DNA from: Sediminibacterium sp.
GTDB lineage: Bacteria > Bacteroidota > Bacteroidia > Chitinophagales > Chitinophagaceae
Direction: 5' to 3'
DNA length: 64,000 bases
Assembly: GCF_019264485.1 (NCBI RefSeq)
Contig: NZ_JAHVAA010000011.1
Location: forward strand, 558,001 to 622,000
Shown one piece after another: positions 35,171-44,796 of the stretch. Position 1 is the stretch's first letter; each line of letters starts with the position of its first letter. Position numbers and translations under genes: made by a program. The notes below the pieces were generated by a model. It ran no database searches, had not been told where the DNA came from, and saw only the letters and a program-made list of their open reading frames with translations.

Positions 35171-35779
35171 TTAATGTATCCTGTCGCCCCTCAACTCCAT
35201 TTCCTGTATTATGGATGCTTCATACTCCAGCCATTGCTTCCAGCGTTTGCGTACTATTTCTTTGTTGATATACAATTCCGATAACTCGATGAACAAAGTA
35301 TAATGTCCCGCTTCGCTTTCCATAAAGCGACGATAGAAATTACGCATATATTCATCAGTCAGTCCTTCACTTAATCGTTTGAAACGTTCACAACTTCTGG
35401 CTTCTATCAGTGCCATGGTAAGCAACTGATCAAGGAAGCGACCTTCTTCATCACCCCCTTTTTGCTGGAACTCCAATAATTTATTTACATAAATATCTTT
35501 TCGCTGCGTACCCAGTTCTAATCCTCTTTTGTGAAGTTCATTCAGCACAAGCCTGAAATGGCCCCATTCTTCTGTAACAATAGGGGATAATTGTTTTACC
35601 AATTCCACTCTTTGTGAGTAACGCTGTATCAGTGAAATACAGGTGAGTGCTGCTTTTTGTTCGCAGTAAGCATGATCGGTAAGGATGGCTTCCAGCCGAA
35701 TGCTGGCAAGGTCTACCCAGCGTGGGTCGGTTGGTAAATGAAGACCGAGAATATTTTTTGTATGGTCAGAGAGTTCCAT
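35171..35779 (-). CDS. miaE: tRNA-(ms2io6A)-hydroxylase
   Basis: MiaE is a diiron ferritin-like enzyme that hydroxylates the isopentenyl group of modified A37 in tRNA. The 202-residue protein carries the ferritin-like ligand pattern: Glu-rich helices with DHAYCEQKAA, EEWGHFRLVL (ExxH), ALIEARSCERFKRL and MESEAGHYTLFIEL (ExxH). These supply the carboxylate and histidine ligands of the diiron site. The gene is single on its strand, converging on the GSCFA gene and divergent from the BioF-like gene. Identification is good. Confidence 0.93.
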   Translation of the reverse strand: MELSDHTKNILGLHLPTDPRWVDLASIRLEAILTDHAYCEQKAALTCISLIQRYSQRVELVKQLSPIVTEEWGHFRLVLNELHKRGLELGTQRKDIYVNKLLEFQQKGGDEEGRFLDQLLTMALIEARSCERFKRLSEGLTDEYMRNFYRRFMESEAGHYTLFIELSELYINKEIVRKRWKQWLEYEASIIQEMELRGDRIH

Positions 35780-35865
35780 AAGCTGTAATTACGGTGCAAA
35801 ATACTCAGGAAAGATCAATTACCCTACAAAGCTGCTGTAACACAAATTGCTTTAGTTTTACCTCC

Positions 35866-36957
35866 ATGTATCCGGATGATTTTTTAAGACGTAAACTCGA
35901 GGAAAGGATTGCAAAACAATCGCTGAGAAGCCTTCGTTTGTCACAGGGCTTGATTGATTTCTGTTCAAATGATTACCTCGGGATAGCGCATCAACATTTG
36001 CTGAGATTATCCAGTACAGCAAATCTGGCTTCAGGTTCAACCGGATCTCGGTTGCTTGCAGGACATTATACCTTATTAGAAGAAACAGAAAAACAGATTG
36101 CAGGATTTCATCAGGCAGCAACTGCACTCATCTATAATTCAGGATACGATGCCAACCTTGGTTTGCTTTCATCTGTTCCTCAGAAAGGAGATACTATTTT
36201 CTACGATCAGCTTTCTCATGCCTCGATAAGAGATGGAATACGATTGTCATTTGCACAATCTTTTTCATTTACGCACAATGATATGGCTGATCTGAGAAAA
36301 AAACTACTACAGGCAACCGGTACTGTTTTTATTGTTACTGAGTCTGTGTTCAGTATGGACGGGGATATTTGCCCGCTGCAGCAACTGGTAGCAATTGCAA
36401 ACGAATATAAAGCTCATCTGGTAATTGACGAGGCGCATGCAACGGGTGTAGTAGGTAAACAAGGGGAGGGATTGGTACAAGAACTCGGCTTGCAAACAGC
36501 CATATTTGCGCGAATACATACATTCGGAAAAGCATGCGGATGTCATGGAGCTGTTGTATTGGGGTCTGAACAGTTGAGGACTTACCTGATTAATTTTTCC
36601 CGCAGCCTGATTTATTCAACATCCCTTCCGGAACATGCGGTGGCCATGATTGCGGAATCTTATCGTTTATTTCCTTCAATGGATGCTGAGCGAAAACAAC
36701 TGGAGCAGTTGATTGATATTTTTCAGCATGCAACTATCCGGTATGAAAAACTTTCTTCCTCAACACCTATCCAGGGCATTGTTGTGCCGGGGAATAAGGC
36801 AGTAAAAGAATTAGCCGAGAAACTACAACAGGAAGGGTTTGATGTTCGCCCTATTTTATACCCAACAGTGCCGGAAGGCAAGGAGAGACTGCGTATTGTA
36901 ATGCATGCCTATAATACAGTTCAGGAACTTCAGCGCTTATTAAACCTTCTCACCTGA
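35866..36957 (+). CDS. 8-amino-7-oxononanoate synthase-like PLP enzyme (BioF/AONS family)
   Basis: The 363-residue aminotransferase-fold enzyme belongs to the alpha-oxoamine synthases. It shows DFCSNDYLGI, the phosphate-cup segment NSGYDANLGLLS, DQLSHASIRDGIRLS, DEAHATGVVGKQGEG (Asp188, His191) and the PLP Lys222 in HTFGKACGCHGAVV. AONS makes the biotin precursor from pimeloyl-CoA/ACP and alanine, while relatives (KBL, SPT) differ in acyl donor. The absence of bioA/B/D nearby leaves the acyl donor open. Translation begins at ATG 35866, fitting MYPDDFLRRKL. A TAGTTTTA box lies just before it. Confidence 0.88.
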   Translation: MYPDDFLRRKLEERIAKQSLRSLRLSQGLIDFCSNDYLGIAHQHLLRLSSTANLASGSTGSRLLAGHYTLLEETEKQIAGFHQAATALIYNSGYDANLGLLSSVPQKGDTIFYDQLSHASIRDGIRLSFAQSFSFTHNDMADLRKKLLQATGTVFIVTESVFSMDGDICPLQQLVAIANEYKAHLVIDEAHATGVVGKQGEGLVQELGLQTAIFARIHTFGKACGCHGAVVLGSEQLRTYLINFSRSLIYSTSLPEHAVAMIAESYRLFPSMDAERKQLEQLIDIFQHATIRYEKLSSSTPIQGIVVPGNKAVKELAEKLQQEGFDVRPILYPTVPEGKERLRIVMHAYNTVQELQRLLNLLT

Positions 36958-37019
36958 GAGTAAGCTTATGAGAGGCAGGTTGTGCAAAATGCCTTATATT
37001 CATTTTCAAATTTTGGCTA

Positions 37020-39485
37020 ATGAGAATCGTTCCATTTATTATTTCAGCAGTAGGTGCTGCCGGATTGATAGCTGTATTAAATACGCAGTTGCCGGTTGGA
37101 GGAAGCAAAACACCCAGGCTGGGTTATTTTCTCTCTCCGCAACAGGGTTTTTGGCAGAATGCTGAACCTGTAAATGGATCCCATGACGGGAATATTAAAC
37201 TCGTGGGCTTAAAAGCCAAAGTTGATGTGTACATGGATGAGCGACTTGTGCCACATATTTATGCAGAAAACGATGTGGATGCCTATTATACCCAGGGTTA
37301 CCTGCATGCCAAATACAGGTTATGGCAAATGGAATTTCAGACCCATGTGGCAGCTGGCAGACTGAGTGAAATTGTAGGGCCTGACCGAATTGATACCGAC
37401 AAGTTTTTCCGAAGAATGGGCATGGTCTATGCAGCAGAGAAAACCATGAAGGAAGCTTCTAAAAATAAGGAAATCAAAGCTGCTATCGATGCTTATGCTC
37501 AAGGAGTAAATGATTATATCAGTAAGCTTGAACCTCAACAGATACCGTTTGAGTATAAATTACTTGATTATAAACCGGAAGCATGGACAGCGCAGAAAAC
37601 ATATCTTTTTCTGATGTTTATGTCTTATGACCTTACTGCAAGAGGTGTAACCAACGACCTGAAAATGACCAATGCACGGAATTATTTCGGGTATGAAGAT
37701 TTTGATCAGTTGTATACAAATGTGCAGGATTCGCTTGATCCGATTGTTCCCAAAGGAACTGCTTATACACCGGCATCCATATCAGTTACAGCGCCTGCAA
37801 GTGTTGACTCTTTATACTATGGAAAAACAAATAGCGGTGGTGCTGCTATTGCGCCTGTTGTGCCGGATAAAAATAATGGAAGTAATAATTGGGCCGTAGC
37901 TGGTAGCAAAACCAAAAGTGGAAGACCCATACTGGCTAACGATCCGCATCTTGGTCTTAACCTTCCTTCTCTCTGGTATGAGGTTCAAATTACCACACCT
38001 ACACATAGCACTTATGGTGCCAGTTTTCCGGGTTCACCAGCTGTTATTATCGGATTCAATGATAGCATTGCATGGGGGGTAACCAATGCAGGAAGAGATG
38101 TGATTGACTATTACGATATGAAATTCAAAGACAGTACCCTTGAGCAATACTGGTACAACGATGTATGGAACAAGGCCGATGTAAAAGAAGAAGTGATTAA
38201 AGTAAAAGGTAAACCAGATGTAATAGATCATGTGGCTTATACCGCATTCGGGCCAGTGATGTATGATCCTTCTTACAAGAATGAAAGTACCAAAGGGAAA
38301 TACCTGGCACTTAAGTGGACGGCTCACGAAGGAGGACAGGGATTACAAACATTTTATGATTTGAACAGGGCAAGGAATTTTGATGACTATCTGACTGCCA
38401 TTCATAAATGGACCTGTCCGGGGCAGAATTTTGTGTTTGTCTCCAAGTCTGGCGATATAGCTATCAAACAGCAGGGGGCTTTTGTAGCCAGGTGGAACAG
38501 ACAGGGTGATTTTATTATGCCCGGAGAAGACAATCAATACATGTGGCAGGGTATTATTCCCAACACAGAAAACCCGATGATGAAAAACCCGGCACGTGGT
38601 TTTGTTAGTAGTGCTAACCAGAAATCGACTGATGATAGTTACCCGTATTATTTAGGCGCCGCCAGTGATTTTCCTGTTTACCGTGGTGTGATCATCAACA
38701 AAAAACTGGCCGCCATGAATAATATTACAGCGGCAGATATCCAGGAGATGCAAACAGACAATTACAATGTTTTTGCTGAAATGGCCAGACCTGTACTATT
38801 GAAATTTGCCAGTGAAATAGCTCTTACAACCGAAGAAAAAAAATACATTGGGGTCTTGCAAAGCTGGAACCTAAGGAACGATGTCGGCGAGCAGGGCGCA
38901 ACCGTGTTCAGGGCCATCTGGGACAGTCTGGAAACAGCCATCTGGAAAGACGAGTTTGAGCGTTCACCATTGCCATTACCCTGGCCCGATGAACCCATAT
39001 TATTAGATATCATGTTACGCGATAGTGTGTATTATTTTGCTGACAATGCCAATACACCCGATAAAACAGAAACCTTACGTGATGCTGTATCTATGGCCAT
39101 TCAAAAAGCAACAAAAGCCTGTGCTGAACTAGAGAAAAATGAAGAACTGGCCTGGGGTAAATTTAAAGACTCAAGAATCAATCATTTATTAAAAATCGAT
39201 CCACTCAGTCGGTTACATCTGCCGATAGGAGGGGGAGTACATATTATTAATGCAACCACCAAAACACATGGTCCGAGCTGGCGTATGATTGTTCATATGA
39301 CTGATGAAATTGAAGCATATGGGGTTTATCCCGGCGGACAAAGCGGCAATCCCGGTAGTAAATACTATGATGATTTTGTAGATACCTGGGCAGCAGGTAA
39401 GTATTACAGGATTTTATTTTTGAAAAAAATCGCCGCCGCTAAAAGTGCACAGATGAAGTGGCACTTAACATTTACCAACAGCTAA
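37020..39485 (+). CDS. Penicillin acylase family Ntn-hydrolase
   Basis: This 821-residue S45-type protein is made as a precursor and cleaves itself to expose an N-terminal serine. A membrane anchor or signal segment spans residues 5-24. The alpha-chain part follows, with DVYMDERLVPHIYAENDVDAYYTQGYLHA, and the beta chain starts at Ser288 in SNNWAVAGSKTKSGRPILANDPHL (split here by description). The catalytic Asn region lies in the C-terminal half. Members hydrolyse acylated amines such as N-acyl homoserine lactones or beta-lactam side chains; the substrate is unknown. It starts 63 bases after the bioF stop, and the next small gene follows by 9 bases. Confidence 0.92.
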   Translation: MRIVPFIISAVGAAGLIAVLNTQLPVGGSKTPRLGYFLSPQQGFWQNAEPVNGSHDGNIKLVGLKAKVDVYMDERLVPHIYAENDVDAYYTQGYLHAKYRLWQMEFQTHVAAGRLSEIVGPDRIDTDKFFRRMGMVYAAEKTMKEASKNKEIKAAIDAYAQGVNDYISKLEPQQIPFEYKLLDYKPEAWTAQKTYLFLMFMSYDLTARGVTNDLKMTNARNYFGYEDFDQLYTNVQDSLDPIVPKGTAYTPASISVTAPASVDSLYYGKTNSGGAAIAPVVPDKNNGSNNWAVAGSKTKSGRPILANDPHLGLNLPSLWYEVQITTPTHSTYGASFPGSPAVIIGFNDSIAWGVTNAGRDVIDYYDMKFKDSTLEQYWYNDVWNKADVKEEVIKVKGKPDVIDHVAYTAFGPVMYDPSYKNESTKGKYLALKWTAHEGGQGLQTFYDLNRARNFDDYLTAIHKWTCPGQNFVFVSKSGDIAIKQQGAFVARWNRQGDFIMPGEDNQYMWQGIIPNTENPMMKNPARGFVSSANQKSTDDSYPYYLGAASDFPVYRGVIINKKLAAMNNITAADIQEMQTDNYNVFAEMARPVLLKFASEIALTTEEKKYIGVLQSWNLRNDVGEQGATVFRAIWDSLETAIWKDEFERSPLPLPWPDEPILLDIMLRDSVYYFADNANTPDKTETLRDAVSMAIQKATKACAELEKNEELAWGKFKDSRINHLLKIDPLSRLHLPIGGGVHIINATTKTHGPSWRMIVHMTDEIEAYGVYPGGQSGNPGSKYYDDFVDTWAAGKYYRILFLKKIAAAKSAQMKWHLTFTNS

Positions 39486-39494
39486 ACTCTTTTT

Positions 39495-39869
39495 ATGAAA
39501 TTTTTATCTGCATTGCTGTTAACAGCATTACTGGCTTTTGCTACAGGATTGTATGGTGCATTACCATGGTGGAGTTTTGCTATCACTTCATTTATCGTAG
39601 CTATTGCAATACACCAGAAAGCAGGGAAAGCTTTTTTAGCGGGTTTTGCCGGACTTTTTTTACTCTGGAGCATACTTGCATTTCTGATTGATAATGCCAA
39701 TGACCATATCCTTGCTACCAAAGTGGCTACAATATTACCGCTTGGGGGATCATACTGGGTGTTGATTCTGTTAACAGGAATCATTGGGGGGCTTGTATCT
39801 GGCCTTACTGCACTTGCAGGAAGTTATATGCGCCAGACGCCAAAACCCAAGCAGTCAGAAAGTATATAA
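39495..39869 (+). CDS. Small conserved membrane protein
   Basis: The 124-residue protein consists of four hydrophobic segments (about 4-22, 26-42, 47-66 and 83-108) with few charged residues between, and a polar C-terminal tail (RQTPKPKQSESI). It has no recognised domain. It starts 9 bases after the penicillin acylase stop on the same strand and is probably co-transcribed with it. It may be related to DUF-type Bacteroidota membrane proteins, but I cannot name one. A function in the envelope is inferred from topology only. Confidence 0.6.
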   Translation: MKFLSALLLTALLAFATGLYGALPWWSFAITSFIVAIAIHQKAGKAFLAGFAGLFLLWSILAFLIDNANDHILATKVATILPLGGSYWVLILLTGIIGGLVSGLTALAGSYMRQTPKPKQSESI

Positions 39870-39961
39870 GGTATTAATTATTCGTTAAAGCATGACTATC
39901 GGGGGATCCGTGTAATAAAAAGCAGGGAATGGCAACTTATTTTCGTTGCAACTCAGCCCAC

Positions 39962-42436
39962 ATGAAACCACTACTGCTTACTACACTATTGAGTATTTTA
40001 AGTTACACAGGCTATACCCAAACCATTAGTGGCACCATCACCGACTCTAAAAATGAAGTGTTGCCATTCTCGTCAGTTGTTGTGAAAGGCACAACACAGG
40101 GAGCTTCTGCCAATAGCAAAGGGTTTTATTCTATTCAATTGCAGCCCGGTATCTATACACTTGTATGTCAGTATATCGGGTATAAATCAGAAGAGAAAAA
40201 AGTTACGGTGGAAAAAGGGAAAAATAGTGCGATCGATTTTCAGCTTGAACCACAGCAATATAGTTTACAGGATGTAACGGTGAATACAAAAGGAGAAGAT
40301 CCCGCTTATGAAATCATCAGGAAAACCATCAGCAAAAGAACCCAGCACCTTAAAGAAATAAAAAAATTTTCAGCAGATGTGTACCTGAAAGGACAAATGC
40401 AATTACGCGATTACCCAAATCGATTCTTTGGACAGAAAGTAGACTTTGAAGATGGGGACTCGAGTAAACGAAAAATGTTATTTCTCTCGGAAACCATCGC
40501 GAAATATTCAGTAGAAGAACCTAATAAAGAAAAAATTGAAGTGTTATCTACTAAAGTAAGTGGAAGAAGTAATGCTTTTGGTTTTAGCAGTCCGCAGATC
40601 ATTTCATTTTACAATAATACCATACAGGTGGGTGAGGACCTGAATCCACGTGGATTTATTTCACCTATTGCCTCCGGTGCTCTTTCTTTTTACCGTTATA
40701 AGTTTGAAGGAACTTTTTATGAAAATGGAGTGGAGATCAGCAGAATTAAAGTGATACCCCGCAGAAAATATGAACCCTTGTTTCAGGGATACATAAATAT
40801 CATTGAAAATGAATGGCGCATTCATAGTCTTAGGTTAAACCTTGTTCGTGAACAGCAGATGCAGTTTCTTGACACCCTGGTGGTGGAACAGCTGTATGTG
40901 CCTACAGGGAATTTGTGGGTCATTAAAAACCAGGTGATCTATCCTTCAGGAAAAATTTTCGGGTTTGATTTTTTTGGCAGTTTTGTGCAGGTCTATGACC
41001 GGTTTAATCTGAATCCCACCTTTGAAAAAAAATACTTCAACAATACTATTATCAAGGTTTACGACAGTGCCAATAAAAAAACAATGGCATACTGGGATAG
41101 TATTCGCCCCCTGCCATTGCTAAAAGAAGAAGTACTGGATTACAAAAAGAAAGACAGTCTTGAACAGGTAAGGAAAGATCCAAAGTATATGGATTCTATA
41201 GACAGAAAAAGAAATAAACTTTCACTCGCAGGAATCTTACTCGGAGGACAATCTATCAGTATACAAAAGAAAAAAGTATTCATAAATTTCGATCCACTGA
41301 TCAATACATTTAATTACAATACAGTGGAAGGAGGGGTATTGCATTTTTCTCCCACCTGGAGCAAACGTTTTGATGAAACCAGCAGGAGATCATTGCAGAT
41401 TACACCATATTTTCGATATGGGTTTGCGAATAAACATTTCAATACCCACATCACTGGCAGATATAATTTTGGTAAAAAGTATTTTAACAGCATCAGTATT
41501 GCAGGAGGAAGAAGGGTATTTCAATATAATAATGCCGACCCCATTACTGCCAGAATTAATACCTATACTACACTTTTATATGAGAACAATCATTTGAAGA
41601 TGTATGAGGCTAATTTCCTGCGTCTTAATTATTCAGCAGGAATTGGTAATGGACTCACTTTTGCAGCAGGCTTTCATTTTCAGGATCGGTTTGGGTTGAA
41701 TAACCTGGCAGACCCCGTAAGCTGGAAAAATATTGCCGGAAGAAGTTTTACGCCCAATTATCCCGTCGACCTTACCAACACAGTGATGCCACGCAACCAG
41801 TCGGCTACATTTACAGCAGGATTCACCTGGAGACCCGGAGGGAAATACATTGAATTACCCGATCGCAAAATTGGAATTGGGTCTGATTTTCCCACTTTTA
41901 ATTTTTCTGTGACACATGCTGTAAAAGGATTGTTGGGCAGCGATGCTGATTTTACAAAATGGCGGATAGCTGTTTCAGACGACCTCGATCTTAAACTTGG
42001 AGGAAAGTTGAGTTATCGTGGGTCAATTGGTGGTTTCCTGAGTGCTAAACAGGTCTATATTCCAGATTATACACATTTTCAAGGTAACCAGACTGTTTTG
42101 GCAAATGATCCGCTCAGTGGTTTTCAACTTGCACCTTATTATCGTTATAGCAATACATCGAAATTTTATGCAACGGCTAATGTTGAATATCATCTCAATG
42201 GTTTGTTGTCGAATAAAATTCCGGGATTCAGAAGATTAAACTGGTTCTTTGTAACCGGAGCCAATATGTTGTACACGCAGAAAGGCAAGAACTATTATGA
42301 AACCTTTTTTGGTGTAGAGAATATTTTGAAATTTATGAGGATTGATTTTGTTCAGGGCTTTGAAACAAAAGGGCCATCGCCAAGAGGTGTTAGGCTAACG
42401 ATTCCTTTGTTTACAGACAGTAGGGGAAATGATTGA
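39962..42436 (+). CDS. DUF5686 outer-membrane protein with carboxypeptidase-like N-domain
   Basis: The 824-residue protein starts with a signal peptide (MKPLLLTTLLSILSYTGYTQ) and a carboxypeptidase-regulatory-like domain (about 21-110; ISGTITDSKNEVLPFSSVVVKGT, IGYKSEEKKVTV). The DUF5686 barrel follows, with NTKGEDPAYEIIRKTISKR and KFSADVYLKGQMQLRDYP. The beta-strand-rich rest ends in a short hydrophilic tail. These proteins are outer-membrane beta barrels related to TonB receptors but without a plug domain; their role is unknown. The ATG at 39962 is chosen because it begins the signal peptide; an upstream in-frame start would add an unlikely leader. Confidence 0.85.
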   Translation: MKPLLLTTLLSILSYTGYTQTISGTITDSKNEVLPFSSVVVKGTTQGASANSKGFYSIQLQPGIYTLVCQYIGYKSEEKKVTVEKGKNSAIDFQLEPQQYSLQDVTVNTKGEDPAYEIIRKTISKRTQHLKEIKKFSADVYLKGQMQLRDYPNRFFGQKVDFEDGDSSKRKMLFLSETIAKYSVEEPNKEKIEVLSTKVSGRSNAFGFSSPQIISFYNNTIQVGEDLNPRGFISPIASGALSFYRYKFEGTFYENGVEISRIKVIPRRKYEPLFQGYINIIENEWRIHSLRLNLVREQQMQFLDTLVVEQLYVPTGNLWVIKNQVIYPSGKIFGFDFFGSFVQVYDRFNLNPTFEKKYFNNTIIKVYDSANKKTMAYWDSIRPLPLLKEEVLDYKKKDSLEQVRKDPKYMDSIDRKRNKLSLAGILLGGQSISIQKKKVFINFDPLINTFNYNTVEGGVLHFSPTWSKRFDETSRRSLQITPYFRYGFANKHFNTHITGRYNFGKKYFNSISIAGGRRVFQYNNADPITARINTYTTLLYENNHLKMYEANFLRLNYSAGIGNGLTFAAGFHFQDRFGLNNLADPVSWKNIAGRSFTPNYPVDLTNTVMPRNQSATFTAGFTWRPGGKYIELPDRKIGIGSDFPTFNFSVTHAVKGLLGSDADFTKWRIAVSDDLDLKLGGKLSYRGSIGGFLSAKQVYIPDYTHFQGNQTVLANDPLSGFQLAPYYRYSNTSKFYATANVEYHLNGLLSNKIPGFRRLNWFFVTGANMLYTQKGKNYYETFFGVENILKFMRIDFVQGFETKGPSPRGVRLTIPLFTDSRGND

Positions 42437-42539
42437 TTTATAAATGACATGAAGTAATAAGTGGTGCAGTTAAATCATTGTATGATATACTGATTTGCCA
42501 AGAATGCTTAACTTGGTTACATTAATAATTCATTGCTAT

Positions 42540-43490
42540 ATGAAATCTGTACCTGTTTTATTGCTGTTTGCAATTGTTGTCATATTCGCCTGTAATAGTT
42601 CAAAACAAAATAATGGCAGCGAGGAATTGTTTACAACCTTGTCCGACAGTGCGCAGGCGATTTCATTGCTGGGAGATACTTTGTATCCATCATCTCCCTA
42701 TACAAATGGTTCAGGAAAGTACGATACTGCTAAAATGAATTATGAGGCATCGCCAGGTAATGTTGATAATATCATTTGGTATGGGCGATGGACGGCATAC
42801 AAGGGCGATTTCAGAGAAGCAATAAGAATTTATACGGAAGGAATTTCGCAATTTCCGGACGATGCAAGATTATATCGTCATCGGGGGCATCGTTATATTT
42901 CCATCCGGGAATTCGACAGGGCAATCCTTGATTTTGAGAAAGCCGCGAAACTGGTTGAAGGCAAAAAGGATGAGATAGAGCCCGATGGTCAGCCCAATGC
43001 ACGGAATATTCCTATTGGCACACTTCATTCTAATATCTGGTATCACCTTGGGCTAGCTTATTATTTAAAAAATGATTTGGCAAAAGCATTGCCAGTATAT
43101 GAACGTGCGGTGCGTGAGTCGGATAATGATGATAAGCTCACCTCAACTACGCATTGGCTCTATATGACGCTTCGCTTGCTGGGCAAAAAAGAAGAAGCTG
43201 AAAAGCTCTTAATACCCATTCAATCCAATATGAATATCATTGAAAATAAAGCCTATCACCAGTTATGTTTATTATACAAAGGCTTATTACCTGTGGATTC
43301 GTTAACAGGCGAAACAGGTTCGGCAAGCAGTAATGATGCTGTTGCATACGGAGTTGCCAACTGGTACTATTATAATGGTAACCATGAAAAAGCAAAAGCT
43401 TTATACGAACAGATACTCAAAGGAAAAGTATGGGCATCTTTTGGTTATATAGCGGCTGAAGCTGATTATGTAAGACGCTTCCGGCAGTAG
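42540..43490 (+). CDS. TPR-containing lipoprotein
   Basis: The 316-residue protein has a type II signal peptide with lipobox IFAC (Cys near 18) and a TPR domain in its centre. Repeats are visible as WYGRWTAYKGDFREAIRIYTEGISQFPDDARLYRHRGHRYISIREFDRAILDFEKAAKL and, further on, IWYHLGLAYYLKNDLAKALPVYERAVRE. It is anchored to the membrane and likely acts as a scaffold; partners are unknown. The ATG at 42540 is the best start since it begins the signal peptide. It lies about 100 bases after the DUF5686 gene. A GATGTCAGATC inverted repeat starts just after its stop codon. Confidence 0.8.
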   Translation: MKSVPVLLLFAIVVIFACNSSKQNNGSEELFTTLSDSAQAISLLGDTLYPSSPYTNGSGKYDTAKMNYEASPGNVDNIIWYGRWTAYKGDFREAIRIYTEGISQFPDDARLYRHRGHRYISIREFDRAILDFEKAAKLVEGKKDEIEPDGQPNARNIPIGTLHSNIWYHLGLAYYLKNDLAKALPVYERAVRESDNDDKLTSTTHWLYMTLRLLGKKEEAEKLLIPIQSNMNIIENKAYHQLCLLYKGLLPVDSLTGETGSASSNDAVAYGVANWYYYNGNHEKAKALYEQILKGKVWASFGYIAAEADYVRRFRQ

Positions 43491-43503
43491 AATGCGGATG
43501 GCA

Positions 43504-43564
43504 GATGTCAGATCTCAGATGTCGGATTTGAAAATTACAAATCCGATATCTGAGATCTGACATC
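43504..43564. repeat. Nearly perfect inverted repeat of GATGTCAGATC words
   Basis: Arms of 26 bases at 43504-43529 and 43539-43564 differ at one position, with a 9-base AT-rich loop. Each arm is itself built of repeated CAGAT/GATGTC words. It starts 13 bases after the TPR lipoprotein stop. No T-run follows on either strand. Confidence 0.85.
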
Positions 43565-43577
43565 CTACATTTCCTCC

Positions 43578-43585
43578 TATCTTTG
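43578..43585 (+). promoter_or_regulatory. -7 promoter box of trhO
   Basis: TATCTTTG matches TAnnTTTG, 13 bases after the end of the inverted repeat and 86 bases ahead of the ATG. This would give a leader of about 80 bases. Confidence 0.35.
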
Positions 43586-43671
43586 CACTGATTTTGACCA
43601 CCCTGCAAGTGGTTCCATTATTCATGGATCCCGTATCACTTAAGTTGAGCCGGGGCTGAAATTTGATAAAT

Positions 43672-44718
43672 ATGCCCGTTTTACACAACCGTGTTTCAAA
43701 CGAAGAATTGAAACAACGTTTGATGGAAGAATCTTTCCATCGTATTACCATTAGTTTTTACCAGTATTTTCCTGTACAGAATCCTCAGGCATTCAGGGAT
43801 GAGTTGTACAAACAACTGAATACATTTCAGGTATTTGGCCGTATTTATATAGCCAAAGAAGGGATCAATGCACAGATCAGTGTACCGGAACATCATATGG
43901 ATGCTTTTAGAAATTACCTCTACAGTATTGAACCGTTAAAAGACCTGCGACTGAATATTGCAGTAGATGATGATGGAAAAAGTTTCTGGGTATTGAAAAT
44001 TAAAGTGCGCGAAAAAATAGTAGCAGACGGAATAGAAGATCCAATGTTCAGCATGGAGAACAAAGGGAAATATGTGAATGCAGCGCAGATGAATGAATTG
44101 CTACAAAAGCCGGATACCATTGTGATTGATATGCGTAATCATTACGAATACGAAGTAGGGCATTTTGAAAAAGCAATTGAAATACCATCCGATACTTTTC
44201 GCGACCAATTACCGATGGCTGTAGATATGATGCAGGGTAATGAAGAAAAAAATATCATCATGTACTGCACGGGTGGAATACGTTGCGAAAAAGCCAGTGC
44301 ATATATGTTGTATAAGGGGTTTAAAAATGTATTTCACCTCGAAGGTGGTATTATTAACTATGCACGGCAGGCCAGAGAAACAGGGCTTGATAGTAAATTC
44401 ATCGGAAAGAATTTTGTTTTCGATAACCGCCTGGGAGAAAGAATTACGGATGATGTAATTGCCAAATGTCACCAGTGTGGTAAACCTGCAGATACACATA
44501 CAAATTGTAAAAATGAGGGGTGTCATTTATTATTTATCCAATGCGAATCCTGCGCTGCTGAATACAATGGTTGTTGCAGTGCAGCCTGTCAGGAAACTAT
44601 CCATATGCCTGTTGAGCGACAAAAAGAATTACGCAAAGGCACGGAGAACGGACAGAATATCTTTAATAAAAGCAGGGTAAGGCTGAGACCGAGACTGGGA
44701 GAAGGCGGAGAATATTGA
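43672..44718 (+). CDS. trhO: tRNA uridine(34) hydroxylase, rhodanese-domain
   Basis: TrhO forms 5-hydroxyuridine at wobble U34 using molecular oxygen. The 348-residue protein shows the N-terminal domain ([22 protein letters not shown]), the rhodanese domain with the catalytic-type Cys in [19 protein letters not shown], and a cysteine-rich C-terminal zinc-ribbon-like part ([28 protein letters not shown]). ATG 43672 is chosen, while a TTG at 43663 is in frame. The stop codon lies within the left arm of an inverted repeat. It converges on purC. Confidence 0.93.
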   Translation: MPVLHNRVSNEELKQRLMEESFHRITISFYQYFPVQNPQAFRDELYKQLNTFQVFGRIYIAKEGINAQISVPEHHMDAFRNYLYSIEPLKDLRLNIAVDDDGKSFWVLKIKVREKIVADGIEDPMFSMENKGKYVNAAQMNELLQKPDTIVIDMRNHYEYEVGHFEKAIEIPSDTFRDQLPMAVDMMQGNEEKNIIMYCTGGIRCEKASAYMLYKGFKNVFHLEGGIINYARQARETGLDSKFIGKNFVFDNRLGERITDDVIAKCHQCGKPADTHTNCKNEGCHLLFIQCESCAAEYNGCCSAACQETIHMPVERQKELRKGTENGQNIFNKSRVRLRPRLGEGGEY

Positions 44719-44794
44719 ATGATGAATATCGAATATCAAACTTTGAAGTGAATTTATTTCGATATTGGGTATTCGATATTCATCATTCAATATT
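44711..44794. repeat. Perfect inverted repeat of AATATTGAAT words between trhO and purC
   Basis: Arms at 44711-44735 and 44770-44794 are 25 bases and fully complementary, separated by 34 bases. The left arm covers the trhO stop codon; the right arm ends 2 bases before the purC stop. The first 13 bases of the arm also occur at 62268-62280. Words such as GAATAT and GATGAA repeat within each arm. Confidence 0.9.
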
Positions 44795-44796
44795 TT

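Noticed and set aside
36968..37165. Short plus-strand frame before the penicillin acylase
   Set aside because: It overlaps the real start of the acylase in another frame and has no membrane or domain pattern.
43491..43575. CRISPR-like repeats
   Set aside because: The repeated words are inverted, not regularly spaced direct repeats with unique spacers, and no cas gene is nearby.
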